DNA of 64,000 nucleotides. Source: Achatina immaculata (lineage: Eukaryota; Mollusca; Gastropoda; Stylommatophora; Achatinidae). The translations under genes and the position numbers were made by a program. Under the pieces are notes generated by a model. That model was not told the origin of the DNA, ran no database searches, and saw only the letters and a program-made list of their open reading frames with translations. Below are positions 23,056-35,154 of this stretch, piece by piece. Where the stretch lies: contig CM019707.1 of NCBI GenBank assembly GCA_009760885.1, positions 33,588,645 through 33,652,644 on the forward strand, given 5' to 3'. How positions within the stretch are numbered: the first letter of the stretch is position 1; the number at the start of each line of letters is the position of its first letter.

Positions 23056-24075
23056 TTCATTCATTCATTCATTTGCATGTCCTTTGTGGAACTTTGCCTC
23101 CCTAACAACATTCCTGTAGGCCTCTCGGTTGTGAGCAAGATGGCCTGCTGCTGCTGCGTCCATTTGCAGATCGTCAACGATGTCCTGCAGCCATCTTCGT
23201 TTTGGTCTTCCTCTTTTTCTTTTTCCCATTATGTATCCTTCCAATACGGTCTTCTCTAAATTATCATGACGTTTAATGTGTCCAAAATATTTAAGTTTTC
23301 TCTCTTTAATCCTCTTTACTAGCCAGCCTTCTTCAATATTAAGCTCTTGTAGTATAGATATATTTGTTCTTTTTTGTGTTCACGATATTCGGAGAACTTT
23401 TCTGTATCATTTACATTCAAAGGCATTTATGTGTTTCTCAGCTGTTTTGTTAAGTGTCCAGGTCTCACAGGCATATGTTGCGACGGGAAAGATGCATGCT
23501 TTTAAAAATCTTATTTTTGTTGTTCTGTCTGCTCCTCTCCACAGATTCTTTATTTGTTTTACTTTCTGAAGAGCGATAGATGTCCTCCTTTTAATTTCCC
23601 TCATTGTATCTCCATTATTAGTTAGTAGTGATCCAAGATATTCAAAACTCTCCACTTCTTCCAATTTTTCCTCATTGATATATATTTCAGCTGCCTTGTT
23701 TGTTTTGTCAATTGTCATCAATTTAGTTTTCTTCGCATTAAGATAGAGGTTTTGCTCTTTGCTGTTATTACGGACTAACATAATTAGTTTTTCCATTCCT
23801 TTTTGTGTTGTGGACAGTAACACTGTGTCATCAGCATATCTAATCTCTGGTATTTCATAACCTCCAATTGTTATGGCATCGTAATATTCTTTGTCTACAT
23901 CTTCTCTAACATTCCTCATTATATTTTCAGTATACAAGTTAAATAAGTAAGGTGACAATATGCACCCCTGATGGACCCCTTGTTTTATGTCAAACCAAGC
24001 TGTCGTTTCACCATTTATTCTTACTGCTGCCAGATGGTCTAGATACAGCAGTGATGTTAATTGTATCAAATGTGT
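23056..24075 (-). mobile_element. LINE family A, 5'-truncated, nested in LINE family B
   Basis: A minus-strand reverse transcriptase fragment of about 1.0 kb. It shows a GVHQGCILSPYLFNLY motif, the catalytic YADD box (IRYADDTVLL), FEYLGSLLTNNGD, TYACETWTLNKTAEKH and the RKRGRPKRRWLQDIVDDLQM tail. At least one in-frame TGA follows FECK. The 3' end at 23056 carries an (ATTC)n/(GAAT)n tail and the 5' end stops within the RT domain. An 11-bp target-site duplication, TGGAATCCTCA, flanks it (23045-23055 and 24076-24086). The frame through the palm is still largely open, so this copy is not very old. Confidence 0.92.
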
Positions 24076-24338
24076 TGGAATCCTCAAGGAAATAGAAAAC
24101 GAGGAAGACTTGGACTTACTTGGAGAAGAGAAATTATGACAGTGCTCAGAGACAAGGGATACACATGGAAGGAAGCAGAGAATAATTCCAAGAACAAGGA
24201 TGACTGGAGAGTCTTTATCCATGGCCTGTGCTCTCAAGAGAGAGTGAAAGGCGATGATGATGATGATGATGATGGTGGTGGTGATGATGTTGATGATGAT
24301 GATAATGATGATGATGATGATGATGATGATGATGGTGG

Positions 24339-24382
<44 letters not shown>

Positions 24383-24390
24383 GCCCAAAG
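24076..24390 (+). mobile_element. LINE family B, right part with (GAT)n tail
   Basis: Continues the element begun at 22654: WNPQGNRKRGRLGLTWRR, TVLRDKGYTWKEAE, DDWRVFIHGLCSQERVKG, then directly about 135 bp of GAT/GGT triplets (24252-24382) as the 3' tail. The same 3' end occurs on the minus strand at 62735-62930, also with a GAT tail, which defines the family. Confidence 0.85.
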
Positions 24391-24534
24391 AACAGAGGTA
24401 CGCTCAGCAGTCTTGGCCTTATCTTTGTACAAAGCAGGACGTCAGTCTATGAGTAGGCGACTCACACAGAAATGAGACAGGGTCTTGACTATTTTCGGTT
24501 GACCAACTAGAGTGTCGGGTCTTATTCTTGTTAT

Positions 24535-24690
24535 CTTTACCCAGCACTGTTATCTTTATATCTGTCACTGTTATCTTTATATCTATCACTGTTATCTTTA
24601 TATCTGTCACTGTTATCTTTATATCTGTCACTGTTATCTTTATATCTGTCATTGTTATCGTGTACATAGCACTGTTATCTTTATTTCCAA
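24535..24690. repeat. 21-bp minisatellite
   Basis: About seven copies of TTATCTTTATATCTGTCACT plus G. Confidence 0.92.
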
Positions 24691-24716
24691 TAGATGCTAA
24701 CTTAAAGAAATGTAAC

Positions 24717-24800
24717 CATCATCATCATCGTCATCGTCATCATCATCATCATCATCATCATCGTCATCGTCATCATCATCATCATCATCATCATCATCGT
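24717..24800. repeat. (ATC)n microsatellite
   Basis: About 84 bp of CATCATCGT triplets, roughly the reverse complement of the GAT tail upstream. It could be the tail of another, lost retroelement copy. Confidence 0.9.
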
Positions 24801-24935
24801 GCGCCGTTAAAGAAAGATGGTGACAATGAATCTCCAGCTTCCCCCGCCGCGATGTTGCAAAAATATAATATTTCACATACAGTAACATAATAATAACATA
24901 ACAGTAACATAACATTTTATATAACATTCACTGTT

Positions 24936-25078
24936 TCGGGTGCCCCGGTGGTGTAGCGGTTAGTACACACGCCGGCCAAGCAAAAGATCCCTGTTTCTAA
25001 TTATCACCGGGGGCGGAATGTTTTCGGACAGACTAGCACCGGGGGTCAACCCGGTCTAAAAATAAATTGGTACCGGTG
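24936..25078 (+). mobile_element. tRNA-derived SINE, short copy
   Basis: A tRNA-like head starts GGGTGCCCCGGTGGTGTAGC with an A-box-like TAGCGGTTAGTAC (24954-24966). The B-box region (GATCCCTGTTTCTAATTATC) is degenerate. A short GC-rich body (ACCGGGGGTCAACCCGG) follows. The head differs from the SINEs at 6415 and 54300, so it is a separate family. Confidence 0.65.
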
Positions 25079-25084
25079 GGTGGG

Positions 25085-25792
25085 GGTGGGGGTTCCCTAG
25101 GAAAACAAAGGCAGAGAGGACAGATGTTGGCATCCCTGGGGGGGGGGGGTCCTAGGAAAACAAAGGCAGAGAGGACAGATGTTGGCATCCTGGGGGGGGG
25201 GGGTCCCTAGGAAAACAAAGGCAGAGAGGACAGATGTTGGCATCCCTGGGGGGGGGGGGGGGGTCCTAGGAAAACAAAGGCAGAGATGACAGATGTTGGC
25301 ATCCCTGGGGGGGGGGTCCTAGGAAAACAAAGGCAGAGAGGACAGATGTTGGCATCCCTGGGGGGGGGGGGTCCCTAGGAAAACAAAGGCAGAGAGGACA
25401 GATGTTGGCATCCCTGGGGGGGGGGGGTCCTAGGAAAACAAAGGCAGAGAGGACAGATGTTGGCATCCCTGGGGGGGGGGTCCTAGGAAAACAAAGGCAG
25501 AGAGGACAGATGTTGGCATCCCTGGGGGGGGGGTCCTAGGAAAACAAAGGCAGAGAGGACAGATGTTGGCATCCCTGGGGGGGGGGTCCTAGGAAAACAA
25601 AGGCAGAGAGGACAGATGTTGGCATCCCTGGGGGGGGGTCCTAGGAAAACAAAGGCAGAGAGGACAGATGTTGGCATCCCTGGGGGGGGGGGTCCCTAGG
25701 AAAACAAAGGCAGAGAGGACAGATGGTGGCATCCCTGGGGGGGGGGGGGTCCCTAGGAAAACAAAGGCAGAGAGGACAGATGGTGGCATCAC
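25085..25792. repeat. G-run minisatellite, about 55-bp unit
   Basis: Thirteen copies of a unit with CCTAGGAAAACAAAGGCAGA, GAGGACAGATGTTGGCATCC, CT and then a G run. The non-G part is almost invariant while the run varies from about 8 to 17 G, so unit length varies. G-runs this frequent could form quadruplexes on the plus strand. Confidence 0.95.
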
Positions 25793-26235
25793 TATCTCAA
25801 ATGCTATAGTGCCCTAGTAATGTGAAGGCAGCAACACTTCATGCCCCTGTAGTATGCAAATGGCACGGGGCATGGACTTGTTTCTGCGACATCGCCTTGA
25901 TGTTGTAAGCTGTCTACAGAAAGATATTCTGAAATGTTTGTCTGGTCACGTGATGCTAAAAGAGAGGGCAGAAGTTCACCTAAAAACGGGACAATGGCAA
26001 CATTTATATAACTTCACGCATTTTGGAAAATATTTATTAGCAAAATTACTTTTTTTTTTCGCTTGAGTTTTCAGTAATTAACAAGCACAGACATAAAAAG
26101 ACAAGTTTCTGTTAATATTTAACATGTCACGCATTCGGTACAAATAAATTATGCTAAATTAATGACATTTAATGTAGAATAGAACTAAACCGAAACCGAT
26201 TTAGAAAATGTATTATGAATTTATTGATGTTTTTA
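25793..26235. other. Intronic stretch, nothing recognised
   Basis: AT-rich sequence between the G-run array and a LINE fragment. A 70-codon frame at 25854-26066 resembles no known family. Confidence 0.4.
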
Positions 26236-26889
26236 GAAGAAAACTAAATTGATGACAACTGACAAAACAAACAAGGCAGCTGAAATATATATCAGTGAGG
26301 AAAAACTGGAAGAAGTGGAGAGTTTTGAATATCATTAACCACTTTTAGTAACTAATAATGGAGATACAATGAGGGAAATTAAAAGGAGGACGTCTATCGC
26401 TCTTCATAAAGTAAAACAAATAAAGAATATGTGGATAGGAACAGACAGAACTACAAAAATAAGATTTTTAAGGGCATGCATCTTTCCCATCGCAACATAT
26501 GCTTGTGAGACCTGGACACTTAACAAAACAGCCGAGAAACACATAAATGCCTTTGAATGTAAATGCTACAGAAGAGTTCTTCAAATATCATGGACACAAA
26601 AAAGAACAAATATATCCATACCTGAAGAACTTAATATTGAAGAAGGCTGGCTATTAAAGAGCATTAAACGGAGAAAACTTAAATGTTTTGGACACATTAA
26701 ACGTCATGATAATTTAGAGAAAACCGTAGTGGAAGGATACATAATGGGAACAAGAAAGAGAGGAAGACCAAGTCGAAGATGGCTGCAAGACATCGTTGAT
26801 GATCTGCAAATGGATGCATCAACAGTAGGGCATCTTGCTCACAACCGAGAGACCTACAGGAGAGCTGTTAGGGAGGCAAAGTTCGAATG
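26236..26889 (+). pseudogene. LINE family A, ORF2 C-terminal half
   Basis: Starts within the RT C-terminal region (an AEIYISEEKLEEVESFEY segment, followed by an in-frame TAA), then a 173-codon open stretch with MREIKRRTSIALHKVKQIKN, TYACETWTLNKTAEKHINAF, WTQKRTNIS, KCFGHIKRHDNLEKT and RGRPSRRWLQDIVDDLQM. Ends in GAATGAATGAATGAAATG, the family tail. Closely similar to the nested copy at 23056-24075 but in the opposite orientation. 5' truncated, not functional. Confidence 0.9.
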
Positions 26890-27504
26890 AATGAATGAAA
26901 TGATGATTTTAACGAGAATGAAGGCATCTTATTTGTGTGAAACGCCATTGTTTACAGCTATTTTCGAATGTAGCACAGGAAATGCAATATTTTGGTTTTA
27001 AAAATAATAATAATTATTATTATTATAAATGATGGCTTTCAGATTTCTCTATGAAGTACTTGGCGCAGCTAATGGCCAGCTAAGCAGAGAATCTAGAGAC
27101 AACAGGCAAATCGCTACAAGTGAAAACATTCCTTTATAAACTAATTATACTTGGGGCTATAGTAAGCTTAATTAAGAAACAGACAGAACTACGAATTCTT
27201 CCGTTAGTTATAGCTGCTGAGAGATTTCATTAAATTTATTCTTCTATTCATTCTTTTTTTCTCTTGCGGTTGACATATGTGTTCCAGTAACAGATAACCT
27301 CTTTTCTTTTACCATAATGCTTTCTTCTGTCTTCCTAGTTTTGTTTTATTCTTTTTTTAATTGTACGAGTACACTTTTACTTTCATCAGTATTCTTTTTA
27401 AAATATTTATTTTCTTCACTATGAACATTCACTTCTTGTAAACAGCTTCATTTTTTCCCAGCATTCACCCTTGTTATTCGCACTTCACTTTCACAACAGT
27501 ATCT
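26890..27504. other. AT-rich intronic stretch
   Basis: Includes a small AATAATAATAATTATTATTA palindrome-like tract at 27004-27025. No gene or element identified. Confidence 0.45.
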
Positions 27505-27765
27505 AGTTTCATTTACTTTTCTCGGGTTCACTGTTAGTTTTCTCAGGTTCTCTGTTAGTTTTCACTGTTAGTTTTCTCATGTTTACTGTTAGTTTTCTGA
27601 GATTCACTGTTAGTTTTCTCAGGTTCACTGTTAGTTTTCTCAGGTTCACTGTTAGTTTTCTCAGGTTCACTGTTAGTTTTCTCAGGTTCACTGTTAGTTT
27701 TCTCAGGTTCACTGTTAGTTTTCTCAGGTTCACTGTTAATTTTCTCAGTCTTCACTCTCACATTT
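27505..27765. repeat. 21-bp minisatellite
   Basis: About 12 units of TTTTCTCAGGTTCACTGTTA plus G. The 21-bp period gives open frames on both strands (EPEKTNS-type heptads on the minus strand), judged non-coding. Confidence 0.93.
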
Positions 27766-28186
27766 CTGAGGCCAAAGCTTCTTAAGTTCTGTTTCTTGTT
27801 TCATTAATCAAAGACCCGCATACTTTGACTATACACAGACTTACTGGTTTAGATGTATGAATACATATAAATCTTCTCTTATCACCTTCCCTCGGGTATT
27901 TTTCACTGTCGTGGGGGTGGGGGGGGGGGAGTCTTCTTAGTATGGATCGGCGAATCGCTACTTTCGCAGTTTCGGCCATTCCATCCGTTCATCTCTTGCA
28001 GGGCAGTTCTATCTATGTCTCCCTTGCTTCTCAGTGTGAGTGCTTTCTGTGGTATCTTGTCCAATACCAGTCGCGTCACGTGCTCACGTTATTCGATTTG
28101 CTGATTCTAGATGCGGTGCACCACTGGGTTCCTGTTAGCTTTCTTCTTCCGTGGCATCATTTATCTAATATACAGACACTGATAAG
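27766..28186. other. Intronic stretch, nothing recognised
   Basis: A G10 run lies at about 27920-27929. No transposon end or exon was identified. Confidence 0.4.
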
Positions 28187-28550
<364 letters not shown>

Positions 28551-28712
28551 CACTATATCTGGTTCTTGATTTTGAATGGAAAAGAGCTGATAATATACTG
28601 TGTCCTGTTTTAAGTGTGTTCATTCAGTAACAGAATGATAAAAGTATAACATAGCTCAATTGTTTTAATAAAACAGAATGATAAAAGTATAGCATAGTTC
28701 AATTGTTTTAGT

Positions 28713-30357
28713 AACAGAATGATAAAAGTATAACGTAGATCAATTGTTGCCTGAGTTACCAAAGTCTCCTGTACGTTCTCATAGTTGAATTTCTTTTTCT
28801 AAATCCCCTTCGTCTTTTTGCTGTCAACGTGTCCCGTATTAAAGCTTCAGCTAAGCTACTTGGGCATCAAAACTCTGGGACGTAGTAATTAAATGTCCGG
28901 ACTGTGGGATAATGTTAACGGGACCCCTGAGACTGAAACAATTCTGTGAGTAATTGGTCCCGTATTATCTATCTATCTGTCTGTCTGTCTGTCCGATGGA
29001 TGGATGGATGGATGGATGGATGGATGGATGGACGGACGGGTGGATGGATGATGGATGGATGGATGGATGGATGGAGAGAGCTAATATTTCAGGGTATATA
29101 GGATATTCGCTAGTTTCTCTGACAGATGTAAATATAACTACTCACAAGGTGCTAAAGCTCAGTTTTTCTCGTTATTGTTATAAAAAATCGTGAGTTGTTG
29201 TCATTGTAAATCATTTATGTCATCTTCACACACAACTTTTTGCCACGTAGTCGCTAAAATCTGGGCCGCAGCTGTCATCGTTTGCCTGCATGAAGCACGT
29301 GAATATCTTTACCCTCAAAATTCGACTTCAACAGAGCATGTGAATATCTTTAGCTTCAAAATTCGACTTCACCACAGTGTGTCAGAAAATCTGCTTTTCG
29401 AGATATACAAATAATATTTGTATAATATTATACAAAAATGTGTATAAGCAAATTGCTCATTTGAAGTGTACACGCTGCATGATGATGCTTTTACAAGTGA
29501 TAGGAAGATATTAGGCGATACTGACATGGCCAGAGTCCGCCTCACAGCAACGGGCCTAAATGTCAAAACGTCAATCAAAGCTGGATTTCCGTGATGTGGA
29601 ACGGCCCGAATAACATCTCGGACGTGAACAACGCTTGTCGACATCCAGAAGCGACCGCTGTCTCACTCTTCTGGCACTTCGTAATTCTTTCATGAATGTC
29701 ACACAACTCAGATTTCATCTACGAGATACAACAGTCAGTAGAATTTGTACTCAGACTGTAAGAAATAGGGTTCCAGAGGTTGGTCATCGGTCTAGAGCAG
29801 CTGCAGTTCGCACCATTTTGTCCAGAAACCACAGGCAAGCCAGGCTAGCACGGGCAAGGGAACATGCAAACTGCTGGTGACTGGAATCTTGACTTGTTCA
29901 TAGGCGGGTCCAGATTTTGTCTTGAGGTGACAGATCGCAGGAAGAATATGTGGATATGGAAAAAAAAAATCAGCGTTCTGACAACCATAATGTAGCCCAA
30001 CATGACCGTTATGGGGTTGGCTCAGTCTCACTATAGAGAGAAATCAGAATAAATGGTAAAACGTATCTTCCAGAATGGCCCTTTGACCGGATTTCGATAC
30101 TGCGATGAAATCCTCGAACCTATTGTCAAACCAAAGCTGACGCCATCACTCCTGAGTTTACTCTTGTGGATGATAATACAAGGCCTCATCGTACCAGGCT
30201 GGCAAGCCAGTACCTAGAAGCCGAAGCCATCGAGGGCCATTTCAAGTCAGTCTCTGGACTTAAATCCAATCGAGCATGCCTAGGACATGCTTGGTCGTGC
30301 TGTGTAAGCAAGAACCATACTAGCCTTGTACCCTTTTAGAGCTGACAGACGTTCTTC
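28713..30357. repeat. Tandem duplication D1, unit 1 (holds truncated Tc1 remnant)
   Basis: A 1,645-bp segment repeated directly downstream. It starts with AACAGAATGATAAAAGTATA; two short forerunners of this start sequence lie at 28629 and 28672. It contains a GATG microsatellite (28997-29070) and the 5' part of a Tc1-like element. The right breakpoint lies inside the transposase (GACGTTCTTCA), joined to AACAGAATG with a few bases of microhomology. Confidence 0.92.
29526..30357 (+). pseudogene. Tc1-like transposase remnant, copy 1 (3' cut by duplication breakpoint)
   Basis: From ATG 29526 the frames give MARVRLTATGLN, then (shifted) RSDRCLTLLALRNSFMN, TVSRICTQTVRNRVPEVG, HRQARLARAREH and, further on, SLDLNPIEH. 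This is the order of helix-turn-helix and DDE regions in Tc1 transposases. Numerous stops and frameshifts make it inactive. Unlike copies 2 and 3 it lacks the C-terminus because the 1,645-bp unit ends here. Confidence 0.8.
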
Positions 30358-31170
30358 AACAGAATGATAAAAGTATAACGTAGATCAATTGTTGCCTGAG
30401 TTACCAAAGTCTCCTGTACGTTCTCATAGTTGAATTTCTTTTTCTAAATCCCCTTCGTCTTTTTGCTGTCAACGTGTCCCGTATTAAAGCTTCAGCTAAG
30501 CTACTTGGGCATCAAAACTCTGGGACGTAGTAATTAAATGTCCGGACTGTGGGATAATGTTAACGGGACCCCTGAGACTGAAACAATTCTGTGAGTAATT
30601 GGTCCCGTATTATCTATCTATCTGTCTGTCTGTCTGTCCGATGGATGGATGGATGGATGGATGGATGGATGGATGGACGGACGGGTGGATGGATGATGGA
30701 TGGATGGATGGATGGATGGAGAGAGCTAATATTTCAGGGTATATAGGATATTCGCTAGTTTCTCTGACAGATGTAAATATAACTACTCACAAGGTGCTAA
30801 AGCTCAGTTTTTCTCGTTATTGTTATAAAAAATCGTGAGTTGTTGTCATTGTAAATCATTTATGTCATCTTCACACACAACTTTTTGCCACGTAGTCGCT
30901 AAAATCTGGGCCGCAGCTGTCATCGTTTGCCTGCATGAAGCACGTGAATATCTTTACCCTCAAAATTCGACTTCAACAGAGCATGTGAATATCTTTAGCT
31001 TCAAAATTCGACTTCACCACAGTGTGTCAGAAAATCTGCTTTTCGAGATATACAAATAATATTTGTATAATATTATACAAAAATGTGTATAAGCAAATTG
31101 CTCATTTGAAGTGTACACGCTGCATGATGATGCTTTTACAAGTGATAGGAAGATATTAGGCGATACTGAC

Positions 31171-32170
31171 ATGGCCAGAGTCCGCCTCACAGCAACGGGC
31201 CTAAATGTCAAAACGTCAATCAAAGCTGGATTTCCGTGATGTGGAACGGCCCGAATAACATCTCGGACGTGAACAACGCTTGTCGACATCCAGAAGCGAC
31301 CGCTGTCTCACTCTTCTGGCACTTCGTAATTCTTTCATGAATGTCACACAACTCAGATTTCATCTACGAGATACAACAGTCAGTAGAATTTGTACTCAGA
31401 CTGTAAGAAATAGGGTTCCAGAGGTTGGTCATCGGTCTAGAGCAGCTGCAGTTCGCACCATTTTGTCCAGAAACCACAGGCAAGCCAGGCTAGCACGGGC
31501 AAGGGAACATGCAAACTGCTGGTGACTGGAATCTTGACTTGTTCATAGGCGGGTCCAGATTTTGTCTTGAGGTGACAGATCGCAGGAAGAATATGTGGAT
31601 ATGGAAAAAAAAATCAGCTTTCTGACAACCATAATGTAGCCCAACATGACCGTTATGGGGTTGGCTCAGTCTCACTATAGAGAGAAATCAGAATAAATGG
31701 TAAAAAGTATCTTCCAGAATGGCCCTTTGACTGGATTTCGATACTGCGATGAAATCCTCGAACCTATTGTCAAACCAAAGCTGACGCCATCACTCCTGAG
31801 TTTACTCTTGTGGATGATAATACAAGGCCTCATCGTACCAGGCTGGCAAGCCAGTACCTAGAAGCCGAAGCCATCGAGTGCCATTTCAAGTCAGTCTCTG
31901 GACTTAAATCCAATCGAGCATGCCTGGGACATGCTTGGTCGTGCTGTGTAAGCAAGAACCATACTAGCCTTGTACCCTTTAAGAGCTGACAGACGTTCTT
32001 CAGCAGGACTGGGCAAGAATTCCACGTCATCACCAGCACAAGGAGGCTTTGTCAGGATGTCATCAGAACAAAAGGGGATCATTCGCGCTGTTAAAAGCCC
32101 ATTTGTTTTCATTTCAACAATCTTGGACACGATTTTTCGACCTTCGCTGGACTGGCTTACACTAAAAACA
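31171..32170 (+). pseudogene. Tc1-like transposase remnant, copy 2
   Basis: Longest remnant. After the regions described for copy 1 it includes SLDLNPIEHAWDMLGRAV, the hallmark just before the third catalytic position of Tc1-family transposases, and a degenerate C-terminus (LQQDWARIPRHHQ). It has many stops and at least two frame changes. The sequence is almost the same as copy 3 (32632-33640). Terminal inverted repeats were not convincingly found. Confidence 0.8.
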
Positions 32171-32365
32171 AATGTGACATTTCAGGGGTGTGGACCTTCT
32201 GGAGAACATCATCCCTGTTTGAGATGCTTCTATAAACAAATGTGACATTTCAGGGGTGTGGACCTTCTGGAGCCAAGCATCCCTTTTTGAGATGCTTCTA
32301 TAAACAAATGTGACATTTCAGGGGTGGGGACCTTCTGGAGCCCAACATCCCTGTTTGAGATGCTT
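32168..32365. repeat. 66-bp subrepeat, three copies
   Basis: Three tandem units beginning AACAAATGTGACATTTCAGG and containing GGACCTTCTGGAG and CCCTGTTTGAGATGCTT. Repeated identically at 33640-33837 as part of the duplication. Confidence 0.9.
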
Positions 32366-32631
32366 TTATGTATTTATTGTATCCTTTTAATTGAACCTGA
32401 ATAAATTAAATTATGTCCTTTGACCTTGATTACATTAATTATTTAAATCACACTGTGTACTTTTTCAAGTGATCCCACAGCAGGTTGTCAGAAAATCTGC
32501 TTTTCGAGATATACAAATAATATTTGTATAATATTATACAAAAATGTGTATAAGCAAATTGCTCATTTGAAGTGTACACGCTGCATGATGATGCTTTTAC
32601 AAGTGATAGGAAGATATTAGGCGATACTGAC

Positions 32632-33640
32632 ATGGCCAGAGTCCGCCTCACAGCAACGAGTAGCTACAGGCCTAAATGTCAAAACGTCAATCAAAGCTGG
32701 ATTTCCGTGATGTGGAACGGCCCGAATAACATCTCGGACGTGAACAACGCTTGTCGACATCCAGAAGCGACCGCTGTCTCACTCTTCTGGCACTTCGTAA
32801 TTCTTTCATGAATGTCACACAACTCAGATTTCATCTACGAGATACAACAGTCAGTAGAATTTGTACTCAGACTGTAAGAAATAGGGTTCCAGAGGTTGGT
32901 CATCGGTCTAGAGCAGCTGCAGTTCGCACCATTTTGTCCAGAAACCACAGGCAAGCCAGGCTAGCACGGGCAAGGGAACATGCAAACTGCTGGTGACTGG
33001 AATCTTGACTTGTTCATAGGCGGGTCCAGATTTTGTCTTGAGGTGACAGATCGCAGGAAGAATATGTGGATATGGAAAAAAAAAATCAGCTTTCTGACAA
33101 CCATAATGTAGCCCAACATGACCGTTATGGGGTTGGCTCAGTCTCACTATAGAGAGAAATCAGAATAAATGGTAAAAAGTATCTTCCAGAATGGCCCTTT
33201 GACTGGATTTCGATACTGCGATGAAATCCTCGAACCTATTGTCAAACCAAAGCTGACGCCATCACTCCTGAGTTTACTCTTGTGGATGATAATACAAGGC
33301 CTCATCGTACCAGGCTGGCAAGCCAGTACCTAGAAGCCGAAGCCATCGAGTGCCATTTCAAGTCAGTCTCTGGACTTAAATCCAATCGAGCATGCCTGGG
33401 ACATGCTTGGTCGTGCTGTGTAAGCAAGAACCATACTAGCCTTGTACCCTTTAAGAGCTGACAGACGTTCTTCAGCAGGACTGGGCAAGAATTCCACGTC
33501 ATCACCAGCACAAGGAGGCTTTGTCAGGATGTCATCAGAACAAAAGGGGATCATTCGCGCTGTTAAAAGCCCATTTGTTTTCATTTCAACAATCTTGGAC
33601 ACGATTTTTCGACCTTCGCTGGACTGGCTTACACTAAAAA
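32632..33640 (+). pseudogene. Tc1-like transposase remnant, copy 3
   Basis: Same content and defects as copy 2, plus the 10-bp insertion near its N-terminus. Inactive. Confidence 0.8.
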
Positions 33641-33837
33641 CAAATGTGACATTTCAGGGGTGTGGACCTTCTGGAGAACATCATCCCTGTTTGAGATGCT
33701 TCTATAAACAAATGTGACATTTCAGGGGTGTGGACCTTCTGGAGCCAAGCATCCCTTTTTGAGATGCTTCTATAAACAAATGTGACATTTCAGGGGTGGG
33801 GACCTTCTGGAGCCCAACATCCCTGTTTGAGATGCTT
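33640..33837. repeat. 66-bp subrepeat, second set
   Basis: Copy of 32168-32365 created by duplication D2. Confidence 0.9.
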
Positions 33838-33967
33838 TTATGTATTTATTGTATCCTTTTAATTGAACCTGAATAAATTAAATTATGTCCTTTGACCTTG
33901 ATTACATTAATTATTTAAATCACACTGTGTACTTTTTCAAGTGATCCCACAGCAGGTTGTCAGAAAT

Positions 33968-34795
33968 ATATCAGATTATATAACACGAAACATAGTTTTA
34001 GATTATATAACACGAAACACAGTTCTAGATTATATAACACGAAACACAGTTTTAGATTATATAACACGAAACATAAGTTTTAGATTATATAACACGAAAC
34101 ACAGTTCTAGATTATATAACACGAAACAGAGTTCTAGATTATATAACACGAAACACAGTTCTAGATTATATAACACGAAACATAAGTTTTAGATTATATA
34201 ACACGAAACACAGTTTTAGATTATATAACACGAAACATAAGTTTTAGATTATATAACACGAAACATAAGTTTTAGATTATATAACACGAAACACAGTTTT
34301 AGATTATATAACACGAAACACAGTTTTAGATTATATAACACGAAACACAGTTTTAGATTATATAACACGAAACACAGTTTTAGATTATATAACACGAAAC
34401 ATAAGTTTTAGATTATATAACACGAAACACAATTTTAGATTATATAACACGAAACACAGTTTTAGATTATATAACACGAAACACAGTTCTAGATTATATA
34501 ACACTAAACACAGTTTTAGATTATATAACACGAAACATAAGTTTTAGATTATATAACACGAAACATAAGTTTTAGATTATATAACACGAAACATAAGTTT
34601 TAGATTATATAACACGAAACACAGTTTTAGATTATATAACACGAAACACAGTTTTAGATTATATAACACGAAACATAAGTTTTAGATTATATAACACGAA
34701 ACATAAGTTTTAGATTATATAACACGAAACACAGTTATAGATTATATAACATGAAACATAAGTTTTAGATTATATGACACGAAACCCAGTTTATA
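33968..34795. repeat. 27/28-bp minisatellite
   Basis: About 30 units of TTAGATTATATAACACGAAA plus CACAGTT, mixed with a 28-bp variant ending CATAAGTT. Units are very homogeneous. A three-unit outlier at 36830-36912 is the start of the second D3 unit. Confidence 0.95.
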
Positions 34796-35154
34796 CTGGA
34801 CAGAATTCACTCACAGTTTATAATCTCGTTCAGTTCAAAGAAAAAAAAGAAAGTGGTATGCACATTCTGGATGTTTGAGTAATGTGTGTGAACTCGGGTC
34901 ATAAATATGGACGAGGGCAAGTGTAGGAGATTGCAAGGAAAGCTTATATATATTTGTCCCTTAACGCAGTCACGTGGGATGCTTCGTCGTTCAGGTCGAA
35001 AAAAAGCATCAAATGGGCGCAGAGAATCAGACAGATTACACCAACTTATTTCCCAGCGGTTCTCAAAGCAAAAAAAAAAATATTCGTGTCGTGGAATCTT
35101 GAAATTAACTGTAATTCGCCGTGGAGCTCTGCAGTCCTCTACTCAGTCAATTAT

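Larger units (their letters stand above)
30358..32485. repeat. Tandem duplication D1/D2, unit 2
   Basis: Repeats 28713-30357 at an offset of 1,645 bp, then continues through the full Tc1 remnant, three copies of a roughly 66-bp subrepeat (32168-32365) and an AT-rich tail to TTTTTCAAGTGATCCCACAG. The segment 31025-32485 is itself repeated as the next unit. Confidence 0.92.
32486..33960. repeat. Tandem duplication D2, unit 3
   Basis: Repeats 31025-32485 at offset 1,461 bp, later 1,471-1,472 bp because of a 10-bp insertion (AGTAGCTACA) at about 32659 and one base in an A run. Ends TGTCAGAAA at 33959-33967, the same bases as at the start of the unit, then passes into the 27-bp array. Confidence 0.92.

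Noticed and set aside
24254..24475. Poly-Asp/poly-Met frames
   Set aside because: GAT microsatellite tail of a LINE read in different frames.
27509..27785. EPEKTNS heptad-repeat protein
   Set aside because: Frame created by a 21-bp minisatellite; all three frames on one strand are open in parts.
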